Below the pieces are notes generated by a model, which was not told the DNA's origin, did no database searches, and saw only the letters and a program-made list of their open reading frames with translations. A stretch of DNA of 64,000 nucleotides from Thalassolituus sp034111725. Its GTDB lineage: Bacteria; Pseudomonadota; Gammaproteobacteria; Pseudomonadales; Oceanobacteraceae. The stretch is taken from positions 8,852 to 72,851 of the forward strand of contig NZ_JAWUWR010000069.1 in NCBI RefSeq assembly GCF_034111725.1. Reading direction: 5' to 3'. Within the stretch, counting starts at the first letter, position 1, and the number at the start of each line of letters is the position of its first letter. Shown here piece by piece: positions 8,652-17,728 of the stretch. A program made the position numbers and the translations under genes.

Positions 8652-9962
8652 TTAGGCCATTCGAGTCATCTTGGCGACAAACATACAGTCAGCATCTTGT
8701 TGTGGTGCACCGACCATTTGTTGCGACTCTAAAGTGAACTCAGGATGATTTGCTAGGAAAGTAGCCACAGCTTCTTCGTTCTCGCTTAGCTGCCAGCTAC
8801 ACGTTGCGTACACCATGTGTCCGCCTTTGCGTACCGCAGCACATGCGTTGTTTAGAATTTTTTGCTGTAATGCTTCCATCTCTGCACTGTCGGAAGCATC
8901 AAAACGCCAACGAGCATCGGCATTGCGACGCCACGTACCTGATGCAGTACAAGGTGCATCAATCAGTACCCAATCGAAACCTTGCTGACGTGCAACCTCT
9001 GCAGGTAAGCGCAGCGGCGCTTCGGCATCCCAAGTAAAGGTACGGATATTCAGGTAGCTGGCGCGTTTGGCTCGACGTTTAAGCTCATCTAGCTTGAATT
9101 GGTGTAAGTCAGTCGCAACGACTACCCCTTTTTGTTCCATGCGGCTAGCAATCGCTAAGGTTTTACCACCGGCTCCGGCACAGCAATCCCATACTTTATC
9201 GCCTTTGCGAGCAGCAACCATATTGGATAATTGTTGGCTGGCTAGATCTTGAATCTCTACCTTGCCTGCTTTGTAAGGTTCGCTTTGCTGTAAGCCGTTG
9301 CCACCTTGAGCGCATAAGGTGCCATTACGGATATCGGCTTGAATTCCGGCATCCAGCAATTGCGGCAAAATAGCTTCTGGTGATTCGTTGGTGTTAATGC
9401 GCAACCAGAGCGGTGGGCGGGCGCTTTGCTGTTCAACAAAGCGTTGCAGATCCATGTCGCTCCAACGGCTGCGTTCTGCGCGTTGCTGTAATAATGGTAA
9501 CCATTGTGGACGCAAACCGTGCCATAGCATCCATTCCGGCGAGAGCGGGTTGCTCATCGCGCGTTCTTGGAAGTCGATAAAGCATTGCTTGCGCGAGCCA
9601 CTATTCCAGTCTTGCGGTACCCGCCAGCGACCTTCACAGCGTTGATGAATCCAGTACCAGAAGTTATTGCGGCTTAATTGATCGCTGTCATCTGGCTGCC
9701 AGGTATCATCCCAAGTCATCCAATCAATATTCGCGCCTTGGCGCTGCACGGCTTCTAATGCACAGGCAAGCTGCATGTAGCGCACGCCTTGGATCATGGC
9801 ATCACTGACGGCCATTGGCATCGGCTCGCCCTGATGACGACGCCAGCCAGCGGCATGTTGCTTTAGCCAACGATCAAGCGGTGGGCGCGGCGACATGGCC
9901 TGCCAACGCAACCACAGAGAGTGCAGTTGTTCGTAAGTTATGATTTGGCGGGCAGAAGACAT
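8652..9962 (-). CDS. RsmB/NOP-family RNA 5-methylcytosine methyltransferase
   Basis: 436 residues. SAM-binding motif I is VWDCCAGAGGKTLAIA; the two active-site cysteines are in DAPCTASGTWRR and YATCSWQLSENE, the standard pair of m5C methyltransferases (one nucleophile, one for product release). The N-terminal half lacks a clear NusB-type domain, so it is not a typical RsmB; it may modify rRNA or tRNA at another cytosine. It is separated from the small binding-protein gene by about 70 bases on the same strand and stands upstream of it. The family call is firm; the target is unknown. Confidence 0.85.
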   Translation of the reverse strand: MSSARQIITYEQLHSLWLRWQAMSPRPPLDRWLKQHAAGWRRHQGEPMPMAVSDAMIQGVRYMQLACALEAVQRQGANIDWMTWDDTWQPDDSDQLSRNNFWYWIHQRCEGRWRVPQDWNSGSRKQCFIDFQERAMSNPLSPEWMLWHGLRPQWLPLLQQRAERSRWSDMDLQRFVEQQSARPPLWLRINTNESPEAILPQLLDAGIQADIRNGTLCAQGGNGLQQSEPYKAGKVEIQDLASQQLSNMVAARKGDKVWDCCAGAGGKTLAIASRMEQKGVVVATDLHQFKLDELKRRAKRASYLNIRTFTWDAEAPLRLPAEVARQQGFDWVLIDAPCTASGTWRRNADARWRFDASDSAEMEALQQKILNNACAAVRKGGHMVYATCSWQLSENEEAVATFLANHPEFTLESQQMVGAPQQDADCMFVAKMTRMA

Positions 9963-10056
9963 GCGGAACTCCGGATCAGGCGATTAACAGCAGAAAACCG
10001 CGCAGCATAACCATTTCACCGTGCAGTGAAAAGGTGAACTGTGTTTATGCCGTAAA

Positions 10057-11109
10057 TCAGTTGGTTTTGCGCTGCTCTTGGCGGTGCTCTTGCCTATATA
10101 GGGAGGGAGATTGTCCCGCCCAGCCTTTGAACGCTTTAGCGAAATTGCTGGCATCACTATAGCCTAATTGCTCGGCAATAATGTCGATGGATAGTATGCC
10201 GTCTTTAAGCAAACGCTGTGCTTGGGTGTAACGGACGCTGTCTTTAATTTGCTGAAAGCTGCGTTGTTCAGCTTTAAGCTTGCGGTTTAGCGTGGCAGCA
10301 GACATACATAAGGTCGAGGCAACGCTGTCTACGGTTGGCATTTCAGCGATGTGTTCGAGCAATATTTCACGGACTCGGGCCGATAACGTGGCACTTTCGG
10401 CAACGGAATGGAGGGCTTGCTTTAGTTCGTTTTCAGCAAGGTTCTCTAAATTTGGGTTGAAGAAGGATAGCTGTCCTTCAAGCGCCGCTCTTGGCCAAGT
10501 TAAACGGTTTAGACTTGAGCCCGATTCGATAGTGCAGTTTGCAAGAATGGTTTGGTTACTGAGGTCCGTGTTGTCTTGGATGTATATGGTGCTTTGTGCT
10601 GTTTTACTGCTTGGTGCGACCAATGTGCGGCAAATGGTTTCGACACTCGATAGAAAAGCGAGTACTAAAAACTGGCCTGCAGGATGGTCAAATTTGGGGG
10701 TGATGGATAGATGACGATGCTTGTCATCTAGCTTTCTTTCCATATCAAATAATTGGATTCGGGTTTCAATATAGAGGACGACTTTTTGCGCGGCATCGAC
10801 CATGGTTTCACTATATTGCGCGGCAAATCCAAGTGCTCCATGTTTGGATAATGTCATACGCTTGCCGTATTCCAAGGCAATGGATAAATCGTTGGTTAGG
10901 TCACAAAAACGCTGCAGCATTTTTAGTGCTGACTCGTGGCCTACTGATACGTCGGGCTGAAACAGCAGGGTCTCTGGTAGGCCGGTATCCTTCAGTAGTT
11001 CAGATGCGGATATTCCGCGTTCGAAGCCGAGTTCGGTCAGAAGTATCAAGTAATCTGACGATATTCGGTAATCGCCAACACCGACTGTTTTTATAGTCAT
11101 ACGACTCAC
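10057..11109 (-). CDS. AraC-family transcriptional regulator (Arabinose_bd-type N domain)
   Basis: 350 residues. The C-terminal hundred residues form the double helix-turn-helix: DSVASTLCMSAATLNRKLKAE and IDIIAEQLGYSDASNFAKAFKGWAGQSPSLYR. The N-terminal two thirds match the type of domain found in OruR/VirS-like regulators, where it senses a small ligand. It is transcribed divergently from the PF10118 hydrolase gene across a gap of about 180 bases, the usual sign that it controls that gene and itself. The ligand is not known; lipids or fatty-acid-related compounds are common in this class. Confidence 0.88.
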   Translation of the reverse strand: MSRMTIKTVGVGDYRISSDYLILLTELGFERGISASELLKDTGLPETLLFQPDVSVGHESALKMLQRFCDLTNDLSIALEYGKRMTLSKHGALGFAAQYSETMVDAAQKVVLYIETRIQLFDMERKLDDKHRHLSITPKFDHPAGQFLVLAFLSSVETICRTLVAPSSKTAQSTIYIQDNTDLSNQTILANCTIESGSSLNRLTWPRAALEGQLSFFNPNLENLAENELKQALHSVAESATLSARVREILLEHIAEMPTVDSVASTLCMSAATLNRKLKAEQRSFQQIKDSVRYTQAQRLLKDGILSIDIIAEQLGYSDASNFAKAFKGWAGQSPSLYRQEHRQEQRKTN

Positions 11110-11290
11110 ATTGCTAGTTTAGAACCACAAGCTGCAAGCTTAGCACCCGCTTGCCGATGGGGCAGTATGTCATAGTGGTTGCACGTCAGGTATGTTCTAT
11201 CTGGCCATAACGAATGACAAAATATAACAAAAGAGTCTGCTATTGTTATTGCAGACCGATTTGCCCGATAGCCCTTTGAGGGAGTTTATT

Positions 11291-12133
11291 ATGACTAATG
11301 CGAACAATAATTCTGAATCGATCGGCATCAAGCCTCGTCGTATGGCGTTTGATACAGAAACCCCTATGAAAAAATACACGTTTAACAATAATTCACTTGT
11401 TAGTACGTTTTTCTATGCATTATCGGCGCTATTTCCAGATGGTGAGCGTTTTTTTATTCACTCGGTTCGTAATTTCAAAGACGACATTACTGATGAGAAA
11501 ATGAAGGCCGATATTAAAGGTTTTATAGGACAAGAAGCCCATCATGGCATCTCACATGAAGCGTTAAATAAAGCCATTGGTGATATGGGCTTTCCGATGC
11601 AAGCGATCACCGACCGTTTGCACAAGCGAGTCGCTTTTCTAAAAACACTGAGTCGTGAGCGCCAGTTAGCGTTAACGGTTGCTATGGAGCATTTTACCGC
11701 ATCGTTGGCTGAGTTTTTATTAAAGAATCCTGAGGCGATGAATACTGTCGATCCGACAGTGCGTAAAATGATGCTTTGGCACGCGGTGGAAGAAATAGAA
11801 CATAAAGCGGTCGCCTTTGATGTTTATCGCGCTTTTGTGAATAAAGAATTTATGCGCAAGCGCATTATGGTGGTTGCAGTGGGCGGCTTGTTTTGTCGCT
11901 TGGCTTATTACCAGTTTCTACTATTAAAGTCAGATCGTCATTTTCCTAGCTGGCGTGAATGGAAAGAAGCGACGCAATTCTTTTGGGGTAAAAAAGGTAT
12001 TTTGCGCGATAATCTAAAAGGCCTACGCGAATTTTTTCATACCGGTTTTCATCCATCGGATATTGATCAAAATTATTTGATTAACGATTGGGAAAAACGT
12101 CATCCGGACGTAGCAGAGCTACAGGTAGGCTGA
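11291..12133 (+). CDS. PF10118-type putative metal-dependent hydrolase
   Basis: 280 residues from the ATG preceded by GAGGGAG. Visible family features are the opening PRRMAFDTETP, the helical FPDGERFFIHSVR and IGQEAHHGISHEALN, and the later MLWHAVEEIEHKAVAFDVY. The E-x-x-H and E-x-E-H patterns in a helical protein resemble ferritin-like di-iron ligands, so an iron-dependent oxidase or hydroxylase is as plausible as the hydrolase name. The chemistry is not established for the family as far as I know. The divergent AraC gene is the likely regulator. Confidence 0.75.
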   Translation: MTNANNNSESIGIKPRRMAFDTETPMKKYTFNNNSLVSTFFYALSALFPDGERFFIHSVRNFKDDITDEKMKADIKGFIGQEAHHGISHEALNKAIGDMGFPMQAITDRLHKRVAFLKTLSRERQLALTVAMEHFTASLAEFLLKNPEAMNTVDPTVRKMMLWHAVEEIEHKAVAFDVYRAFVNKEFMRKRIMVVAVGGLFCRLAYYQFLLLKSDRHFPSWREWKEATQFFWGKKGILRDNLKGLREFFHTGFHPSDIDQNYLINDWEKRHPDVAELQVG

Positions 12134-12162
12134 GAGCGATAGCATCGCTATTCAATGATCTT

Positions 12163-12193
12163 CAAAACGCCGATGCCGAGCATCGGCGTTTTG
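12163..12193 (+). terminator. strong hairpin terminator after the PF10118 gene
   Basis: A perfect 14-bp stem (CAAAACGCCGATGC / GCATCGGCGTTTTG) with a 3-base loop; the ends are A-run and T-run. It closes the hydrolase transcript before the PhnA-like gene. Confidence 0.85.
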
Positions 12194-12279
12194 CTATCTG
12201 CGTTTTGGCCTAATAGCTCCCGTGGCTCGATTCTCCATAATAGTGCATAATAGCCCGCAAATTTTTATGGGTATTTATC

Positions 12280-12846
12280 ATGTCTCTCGAAGAAACGTTA
12301 AGTCAACGTAGTAATAGTGCCTGCGAACTGTGCACGTCGACTAACAATTTGACGGCCTACCAAGTTCCACCTGAGTCTGCGCTGGCGAGTATGGATAACA
12401 ATATTTTGGTGTGTGACACCTGTGCAGGTCAGATCACTTCAGGTGATTTAGATGCGAATCACTGGCGTTGTTTGAGCGACAGCATGTGGAGCCAAGTCCC
12501 CGCAGTTCAGGTTGCTGCCTTTCGTCTATTAACCAAATTATCGACTGAGTCTTGGGCGCAAGATGCGCTAGAGATGATGTATCTTGATGAAGATACGCGT
12601 AAGTGGGCTGAAACCAGCCTTGCGGCAGAACATCGTGAAGTGACGCTAGATTCTAACGGTGCTGCGCTAGCGGCTGGCGATAACGTGACTCTGATTAAAG
12701 ATTTGGATGTGAAAGGTGCCAACTTTACCGCTAAACGTGGCACGGTAGTTCGCGGTATTTCTTTGTCTGATAATCCTTTGCACATTGAAGGACGCGTAAA
12801 TGGTAGCCGTATTGTGATTATTGCGGCCTACTGCAAGAAAGCGTAA
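12280..12846 (+). CDS. PhnA-like zinc-ribbon protein
   Basis: 188 residues. The N-terminal zinc ribbon is seen as CELC near residue 15 and CDTC near residue 46; the C-terminal SH3-like PhnA domain reads DSNGAALAAGDNVTLIKDLDVKG and RGTVVRGISL...HIEGRVNG. The middle holds an extra helical part (WRCLSDSMWSQVPAVQVAAFRLL), making it longer than E. coli YjdM (formerly PhnA). Despite the old name, no role in phosphonate breakdown is proven for this family, and there are no phn genes near it. It is flanked by terminators and so is monocistronic. Confidence 0.82.
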   Translation: MSLEETLSQRSNSACELCTSTNNLTAYQVPPESALASMDNNILVCDTCAGQITSGDLDANHWRCLSDSMWSQVPAVQVAAFRLLTKLSTESWAQDALEMMYLDEDTRKWAETSLAAEHREVTLDSNGAALAAGDNVTLIKDLDVKGANFTAKRGTVVRGISLSDNPLHIEGRVNGSRIVIIAAYCKKA

Positions 12847-12872
12847 TCGTGTCGCTTGCTTGGATTATCAAC

Positions 12873-12907
12873 ATCCTCCACGAGTAAAATCTTGGAGGAT
12901 TTTTTTA
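12873..12907 (+). terminator. intrinsic terminator after the PhnA-like gene
   Basis: An 8-bp stem (ATCCTCCA/TGGAGGAT) with a 12-base loop is followed by seven T residues. Confidence 0.8.
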
Positions 12908-12979
12908 TGGACGTATCACGTACAATGTTGCCCGCCCATATCGAACTTCGATGTGAGCCGTAATGATTGAGGAATTCTT

Positions 12980-13651
12980 ATGGAAACAGATTTTTGGCTT
13001 GAGCGCTGGCAGCGTAATGAAATTGGCTTTCACAAAGACAAGGCAAATCCGGCGCTAGTGAACCATTGGCATACCATGCCAGTGGATATTGGATCCCGTG
13101 TATTTGTCCCTTTATGCGGCAAAACTGTCGATATCATCTGGATACTGCGTGCGGGTTATCAAGTGGTAGCTGCGGAGCTGAGCGAGGTTGCACTGGATGC
13201 CTTGGCAGATCAAATTGAAGGCGAATTTGGTTTGGCAGTAGACAAGCAAACGGTGGATGGTTTGATCCTATATCGTGCCGCCGGAATTCTATTGATCGGG
13301 GGCGACTTCTTTAAGCTAACAGCGCGGGATATTGGTCCTGTGGATGTCATTTATGATCGTGCTGCACTGATTGCTTTGCCGCCAGAAATGCGTCAAGACT
13401 ATGCTCGGCACTTAATGGCGATTACCCATTCGGCTCCTCAGTTGTTAGTAACGGTTGACTATGATCGCGACGTTATGGATGGCCCGCCATTCGCAATTTC
13501 GACCAGCGAAGTAAATGATCACTACGCCGCTAGCTATCAGATTGATGAGATGGAATGTCGCGAGCAGATTAATGAAGAGGTGCGTTTTCGAGATCGTGGT
13601 TTGACTTCCATGATGCAAACCGTGCATCGATTGGTCGCTATAAAATCGTGA
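12980..13651 (+). CDS. tpm: thiopurine S-methyltransferase
   Basis: 223 residues, the full length of bacterial TPMT. Recognisable parts are FWLERWQRNEIGFHKDKANPAL at the N terminus, the SAM-binding RVFVPLCGKTVDIIWILRAGYQVVAAELS, and DVIYDRAALIALPPEMRQDYARHL. The cytosolic enzyme methylates thiopurines in vitro; in bacteria it has been linked to tolerance of tellurite and selenium oxyanions through methylation. It stands alone between two terminators, with GAGGAATTCTT before the ATG. The assignment is secure; the physiological substrate here is open. Confidence 0.92.
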   Translation: METDFWLERWQRNEIGFHKDKANPALVNHWHTMPVDIGSRVFVPLCGKTVDIIWILRAGYQVVAAELSEVALDALADQIEGEFGLAVDKQTVDGLILYRAAGILLIGGDFFKLTARDIGPVDVIYDRAALIALPPEMRQDYARHLMAITHSAPQLLVTVDYDRDVMDGPPFAISTSEVNDHYAASYQIDEMECREQINEEVRFRDRGLTSMMQTVHRLVAIKS

Positions 13652-13687
13652 TATAGACCAATTTGTTTATTGCAGCCTAACTCTATG

Positions 13688-13713
13688 AAGCCCACATACT
13701 CGTGGGCTTTTTA
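13688..13713 (+). terminator. intrinsic terminator after tpm
   Basis: An 8-bp stem (AAGCCCAC/GTGGGCTT) with a 6-base loop is followed by T residues. It touches the 3' end of the convergent trmO gene. Confidence 0.8.
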
Positions 13714-14478
13714 TTTCCCGTCATTCCCGTGTTCACTATTTACGTGGCTGCTATCCACTTGGCTAGGGCTCACCTGAGTTACCTTGATCACTTCAATGCT
13801 GGTGGCGGTTGGGTAACGCCAGCGCACATTGATGTCCCAGAACTGTGCGCCGTATTCACGTTCAGGCTGGTGCTTTTGGTAAGCAGGACGCGGGTCTTGA
13901 GCCAAACATTGCTCGATTAATGCGATCACTTCTTGCTGTAAACGCTGGGCTTGTTGGTTTGCTGCGTGCAAAGCGCTTTCGCACCAGTTCACTTCTATAA
14001 GTGCGGGTGTGTCTGGCGCGATATGGTTGTATGCGCTTGCTAAACAATCGGCGTAGGGGACGTAGGGCTTTATATCGATAATAGGCGTGCCATTAAGTAG
14101 ATCGACGCCACTCACCCATAAACAGCAGCCTTCGATCCGTTCTACCTTCACTAAGGACTGGCCAATGCCATTCGGCCTATGCGTGCTGCGGCTAGCGAAT
14201 ACCCCGATTTTTTCATTTCCGCCTAAGCGCGGTGGGCGCACACGCAAGCGAGTATCACTCTGAGCACTGGGGACGCCATGAAAATGAAATAGCAACCAAA
14301 CATGCGACACTTGGTCTAAACCCTCAAACGCCAATGGATCATCATAAGGTGGGAGCAATTCAATTTTAGCGATGGCGGCTGGTGCTAATCCAGGCTGGCG
14401 CGGAATGGAAAATTTCTCACTAAAGGGTGTGTGAGCGATAGCGATAGGGTGGATAGCGAGGTGCACAGAGCGTTGCAT
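13711..14478 (-). CDS. trmO: tRNA (t6A37) N6-methyltransferase TrmO
   Basis: About 255 residues. The TsaA/VirR (UPF0066) core is clear: HPIAIAHTPFSEKFSIPRQPG at the N terminus, FEGLDQVSHVWLLFHFHG, and the SAM-site region GVFASRSTHRPNGIGQSLVKV, followed by DLLNGTPIIDIKPYVPYAD. TrmO adds a methyl group to threonylcarbamoyl-adenosine at position 37 of tRNA-Thr, which sharpens decoding. The ATG at 14478 is taken as start; a TTG four codons upstream is possible. The last 15 or so residues (after KVTQVSP) are variable Ser/His-rich tail. Convergent with tpm and divergent from fadL. Confidence 0.9.
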   Translation of the reverse strand: MQRSVHLAIHPIAIAHTPFSEKFSIPRQPGLAPAAIAKIELLPPYDDPLAFEGLDQVSHVWLLFHFHGVPSAQSDTRLRVRPPRLGGNEKIGVFASRSTHRPNGIGQSLVKVERIEGCCLWVSGVDLLNGTPIIDIKPYVPYADCLASAYNHIAPDTPALIEVNWCESALHAANQQAQRLQQEVIALIEQCLAQDPRPAYQKHQPEREYGAQFWDINVRWRYPTATSIEVIKVTQVSPSQVDSSHVNSEHGNDGK

Positions 14479-14686
14479 AGGAAGGTCCAATATCGATTGC
14501 TGTCATTATAAGCCCCGTGATTACTGGCGTCATGCTGCCTTTTCATGCTTTTTCTAGTCTATTTACGACGTGTTTGTTTCATAAAATTACATAAACATCC
14601 AACAAAAACACATATTGAGTTTGTTTTGGCTGGCATACTCGCGCAAATTTGGCCCATTTGGTCATGTGTTTGGTTCGGGGAGTGAT

Positions 14687-16117
14687 ATGAAAGCTATTCT
14701 TTTGCGTGCGGGATTTACCGGCGCTTCTATTGTCTTGATGAGTACTGCATACGCGTCGGGCTATAAAGTAAACGAGCAAAGCGCTAGCGGTGTCGGCACT
14801 GCCTATGCGGGACGAGCAGCCGTTGCTGATGATGCATCTGTTGTTTTCTATAACCCTGCAGCTATGAGTAAGCTGAAGCGCTCTGAGTTAAGTTTTGGTG
14901 CTACTTATATCGATGTTAAAGGTAGCTTTGAAGGTACTCGTACTAACCCTGCTGGTGTACCCGACGCTGCTGAGGGTAATGCCTATGACGATGGTGGCGA
15001 CTTCGTCCCAAATGCGACGATTCCATTTGTTTATTATGTGCACCCCGTGGACGACAAGGTAGCGTTTGGTTTTGGTATTTTCGCTCCCTTTGGAACGCAC
15101 ACGGATTATTCCAGCAATGCTTTGGTTGGTGGGTTTGCCGATGAAACTGAATTAACCACCATCGATTTTCAGCCAACGTTTTCTTATCGTGTGAGTGATA
15201 CTTTAGCCATTGGTGGCGGTATCGACATCATGTACGCCCATGGTTTGCTCTCTAAGCAATTAGACTTAGTGCCGTATGTACCAGGTCATCCGCAATTAGG
15301 TAATACCGACTATCAAGGCTACGAAAACAACTTTGAAGTAGAAGGTAATGACTTAGGTTACGGCTGGAACTTAGGTTTGATTTGGGATGTCACGGCGCGC
15401 ACGACGTTAGGCTTTACCTACCGGTCAGAAGTGGACTTAGAATTAGTGGGCGATTCTAAGTTTATTCAATCATCAGGCGTGGTGGCTTATACCGATCCTG
15501 ATGGCGACGCAGGCCCTTACCCCGCAGGTATTTATCCTGTCGATGGTGCAACCGGCCAAGTCGACTCTCAGGCATCACGCGTACCATTAACCACACCGCG
15601 TTCTGCTACTTTGAGTTTGGCGCATCAAGCGACCGATAACTTGCAGTTGCAGGCTGGCGCTACTTGGACGGATTGGTCGGTATTTAAGTACTTCGACATC
15701 ATTGCGACTAAGCCGGGTCTGATTGATGACCTGAGTGGCTTAGGTGATAACTATATTGGCCACATCGTTGAAAAGTGGCACGACACACTATCTTGGGCTG
15801 TTGGCGCTAGCTACCGTATTGATCAGCGTTGGCTGTTGCGTGGCGGTTATGCCTATGACGAAGCCCCAGTAAGTGACGATCATCGTACCGCTCGTGTTCC
15901 TGATACGGATCGCCAGTGGCTAACGGCGGGTGCTCGCTATGACCTTAATAACGATATCAGTTTTGATTTGGGTATCGCGTACTTGTTGATTGATGATTCA
16001 AAGTTAAATGAATACGACTACGACCTTAACGATCAAGTGTCCGGTGTTGAAAACGCCCAAGGCACCTACGACGTGGATGCCCTCGGCGTATCCTTGCAGA
16101 TGAACTATCGCATGTAA
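14687..16117 (+). CDS. fadL: FadL-family outer-membrane long-chain fatty acid/hydrocarbon transporter
   Basis: About 476 residues, starting at the ATG after GGGGAG. After a signal peptide (…STAYASGYKV) comes the FadL plug signature SASGVGTAYAGRAAVADDASVVFYNPAAMSKL, including the NPA motif. The rest alternates as a 14-strand barrel, with FGFGIFAPFGTHTDYSSN and GYGWNLGLIWDVTARTTLGFTYRS, ending LGVSLQMNYRM. FadL proteins pass long-chain fatty acids or hydrocarbons across the outer membrane by lateral diffusion, without TonB. A single barrel gene with its own hairpin; no beta-oxidation gene is directly linked, though an enoyl-CoA hydratase-like gene lies about 19 kb away. Confidence 0.9.
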   Translation: MKAILLRAGFTGASIVLMSTAYASGYKVNEQSASGVGTAYAGRAAVADDASVVFYNPAAMSKLKRSELSFGATYIDVKGSFEGTRTNPAGVPDAAEGNAYDDGGDFVPNATIPFVYYVHPVDDKVAFGFGIFAPFGTHTDYSSNALVGGFADETELTTIDFQPTFSYRVSDTLAIGGGIDIMYAHGLLSKQLDLVPYVPGHPQLGNTDYQGYENNFEVEGNDLGYGWNLGLIWDVTARTTLGFTYRSEVDLELVGDSKFIQSSGVVAYTDPDGDAGPYPAGIYPVDGATGQVDSQASRVPLTTPRSATLSLAHQATDNLQLQAGATWTDWSVFKYFDIIATKPGLIDDLSGLGDNYIGHIVEKWHDTLSWAVGASYRIDQRWLLRGGYAYDEAPVSDDHRTARVPDTDRQWLTAGARYDLNNDISFDLGIAYLLIDDSKLNEYDYDLNDQVSGVENAQGTYDVDALGVSLQMNYRM

Positions 16118-16144
16118 GCGACGATTCTCTTAGGGCAAGACAAT

Positions 16145-16178
16145 AAGGCCGGTAAATCGAAGGGTTGACCGGCCTTGT
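16145..16178 (+). terminator. stem-loop after fadL, weak T-tract
   Basis: A perfect 9-bp stem (AAGGCCGGT/ACCGGCCTT) with a 14-base loop follows the fadL stop by about 28 bases. The T-tract is poor (GTTGTA), so it may be an mRNA-stabilising hairpin rather than an efficient terminator. Confidence 0.5.
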
Positions 16179-16372
16179 TGTATGTGGCGGCGCGACGGTC
16201 ATGGCTGCACTAAAATGCCTATGTGACAATACTGTCATTGTACGTCTGGCTTGTTATCACCCAGCTAAGTTCTGTGATTTCGAGTATCGTCTTGTACCAA
16301 CAGAGCAAGGCGTTTAGGCTTGCATTCCAATACGTTGGTTAAGTTATTTCAGGCATTAAGGAATAAAAGGGT

Positions 16373-17422
16373 ATGAGTGGTCAGTTTCAGGATCGAATCC
16401 AAGATACGAAAGAGCGCTTGCAGGATTGGTGGGCCGATCGCAGTGGCGGTAGCTCAACGGGGCGCTTAATTGTCGCTGTGGTAGTGGTTTATTTACTCGT
16501 TGCCGTAGTGGTTGGCTATTTTTGGAGTACAGAACCCGAGCAGTTTTCCGTTACCGAAGTCGCTGAAAAGCGTGCGGAAGAAATGGGTGTGAAAGTCGTT
16601 ACGGGTTTTACGACCACTTCGACCTTGATCAAAGTAACAGAGACTCTTTTGCATAAGCCCGGCGGCTACCTTAGCAATGATGTTACCCCTCCAGGTGTTT
16701 GGTTAGATAACGTTCCTAATTGGGAATTTGGTGTGTTGGTTCAGGTGCGCGATTTTGCTCGAGCATTGCGTAAGGATTTCAGCCGCTCGCAAAGCCAATC
16801 AACAGAAGATAAAGATTTAGCTATAGCTGAACCGCAACTGCATTTTGATGCGAACAGTACATTTATTCCAGACACTGAAGGCGAGTACGAACGCGGTATT
16901 GCAGCTCTTCATAGCTACTTAGCCCGTTTATCTGATCCGCAAGAACCGACGGCACAGTTTTATGCCCGTTCCGATAACCTGCGTCAGTGGTTGTTTGATG
17001 TGGAAACTCGTTTAGGAAGCTTGTCTCAGCGTTTGAGTGCTTCTGTAGCACGACGTCGTTTGAATACCGATGTTGGTGTTCAGCAGTCGACTCCGACTCC
17101 TGACGAAGAAGAAGTGAAAACGCCTTGGACTGAAGTTGATGACGTTTTCTATGAAGCTCGCGGTACCTCATGGGCTTTACTGCAAATATTGCATGCGATT
17201 GAAGTCGATTTTAGAGAAGTGCTAGAGAAGAAGAACGCCTTGGTAGGTGTTCGTCAGATCATTCGCGAACTGGAAGGTACCCAAGAGCCTTTAGGTTCAC
17301 CTGTGATTTTGAGCGGTAGCGGTTTTGGCTTATTTGCTAATCATTCTTTGGTTATGGCCTCATATATTTCACGTGCTAACGCAGCGATCATTGATCTACG
17401 TGAGCTTCTCTCTCAAGGCTAA
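16373..17422 (+). CDS. DUF2333 inner-membrane protein
   Basis: 349 residues: a polar N-terminal segment of about 30 residues, one hydrophobic helix (LIVAVVVVYLLVAVVVGYFW, about 31-50), then a large soluble domain, presumably periplasmic. The stretches TTSTLIKVTETLLHKPGGYLSNDVTPPGVWLDN and EVDDVFYEARGTSWALLQILHAIEVDFREVLEKKNAL are typical of the DUF2333 family found in gammaproteobacteria. Function is unknown. It is monocistronic, closed by a strong terminator. A palindrome TGACA-ATAC-TGTCA lies about 140 bases upstream (16222-16237 region) and could be an operator. Confidence 0.8.
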   Translation: MSGQFQDRIQDTKERLQDWWADRSGGSSTGRLIVAVVVVYLLVAVVVGYFWSTEPEQFSVTEVAEKRAEEMGVKVVTGFTTTSTLIKVTETLLHKPGGYLSNDVTPPGVWLDNVPNWEFGVLVQVRDFARALRKDFSRSQSQSTEDKDLAIAEPQLHFDANSTFIPDTEGEYERGIAALHSYLARLSDPQEPTAQFYARSDNLRQWLFDVETRLGSLSQRLSASVARRRLNTDVGVQQSTPTPDEEEVKTPWTEVDDVFYEARGTSWALLQILHAIEVDFREVLEKKNALVGVRQIIRELEGTQEPLGSPVILSGSGFGLFANHSLVMASYISRANAAIIDLRELLSQG

Positions 17423-17467
17423 TGAATCAGTAACGCGTTAAAGCCGCTATATTCAATTAGCGCTATC

Positions 17468-17505
17468 AAAAGGTGATGTACTTCGCGGTATGTCACCTTT
17501 TTTTC
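17468..17505 (+). terminator. intrinsic terminator after the DUF2333 gene
   Basis: A 9-bp outer stem (AAAAGGTGA/TCACCTTTT), extended by partial inner pairing, is followed by a T-run. Confidence 0.85.
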
Positions 17506-17728
17506 TTCTAATCTGACTCTTAGGGTCCTTGCCATATACCTGACAAACTTCTTACCTTATATACCTTAGACATCTACTACACTTCCGGCAGTATTTAGAT
17601 ATTAATGTCGCGACAGACGTTTGGTTTTGGCTCAAAATGATGCTGGTTATTCTAATTGAGCCAAGTTGTGTATCTAGAGACAGTCTTGTTGACTGTGTGG
17701 TTGTAGTTAAATTAATACAGGGATAAAA
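17506..17728. promoter_or_regulatory. regulatory region before the peroxidase/FG-GAP lipoprotein gene, with two symmetrical elements
   Basis: No gene is seen here. It holds a palindrome TGTCGCGACA at 17606-17615 and a perfect 9-bp inverted repeat TTGGCTCAA (17627-17635) / TTGAGCCAA (17656-17664) spaced by 20 bases. The second is operator-like and might bind the LysR-type protein encoded after the lipoprotein gene; a stem-loop role in the leader is the alternative. No convincing Pho box was found here. Confidence 0.35.

Noticed and set aside
16221..16238. Possible Pho box ATGTGAC-AATA-CTGTCAT before the DUF2333 gene
   Set aside because: One half-site is weak, no -10-like hexamer lies 10 bases on, and the same bases form a TGACA/TGTCA palindrome that is equally good as another operator.
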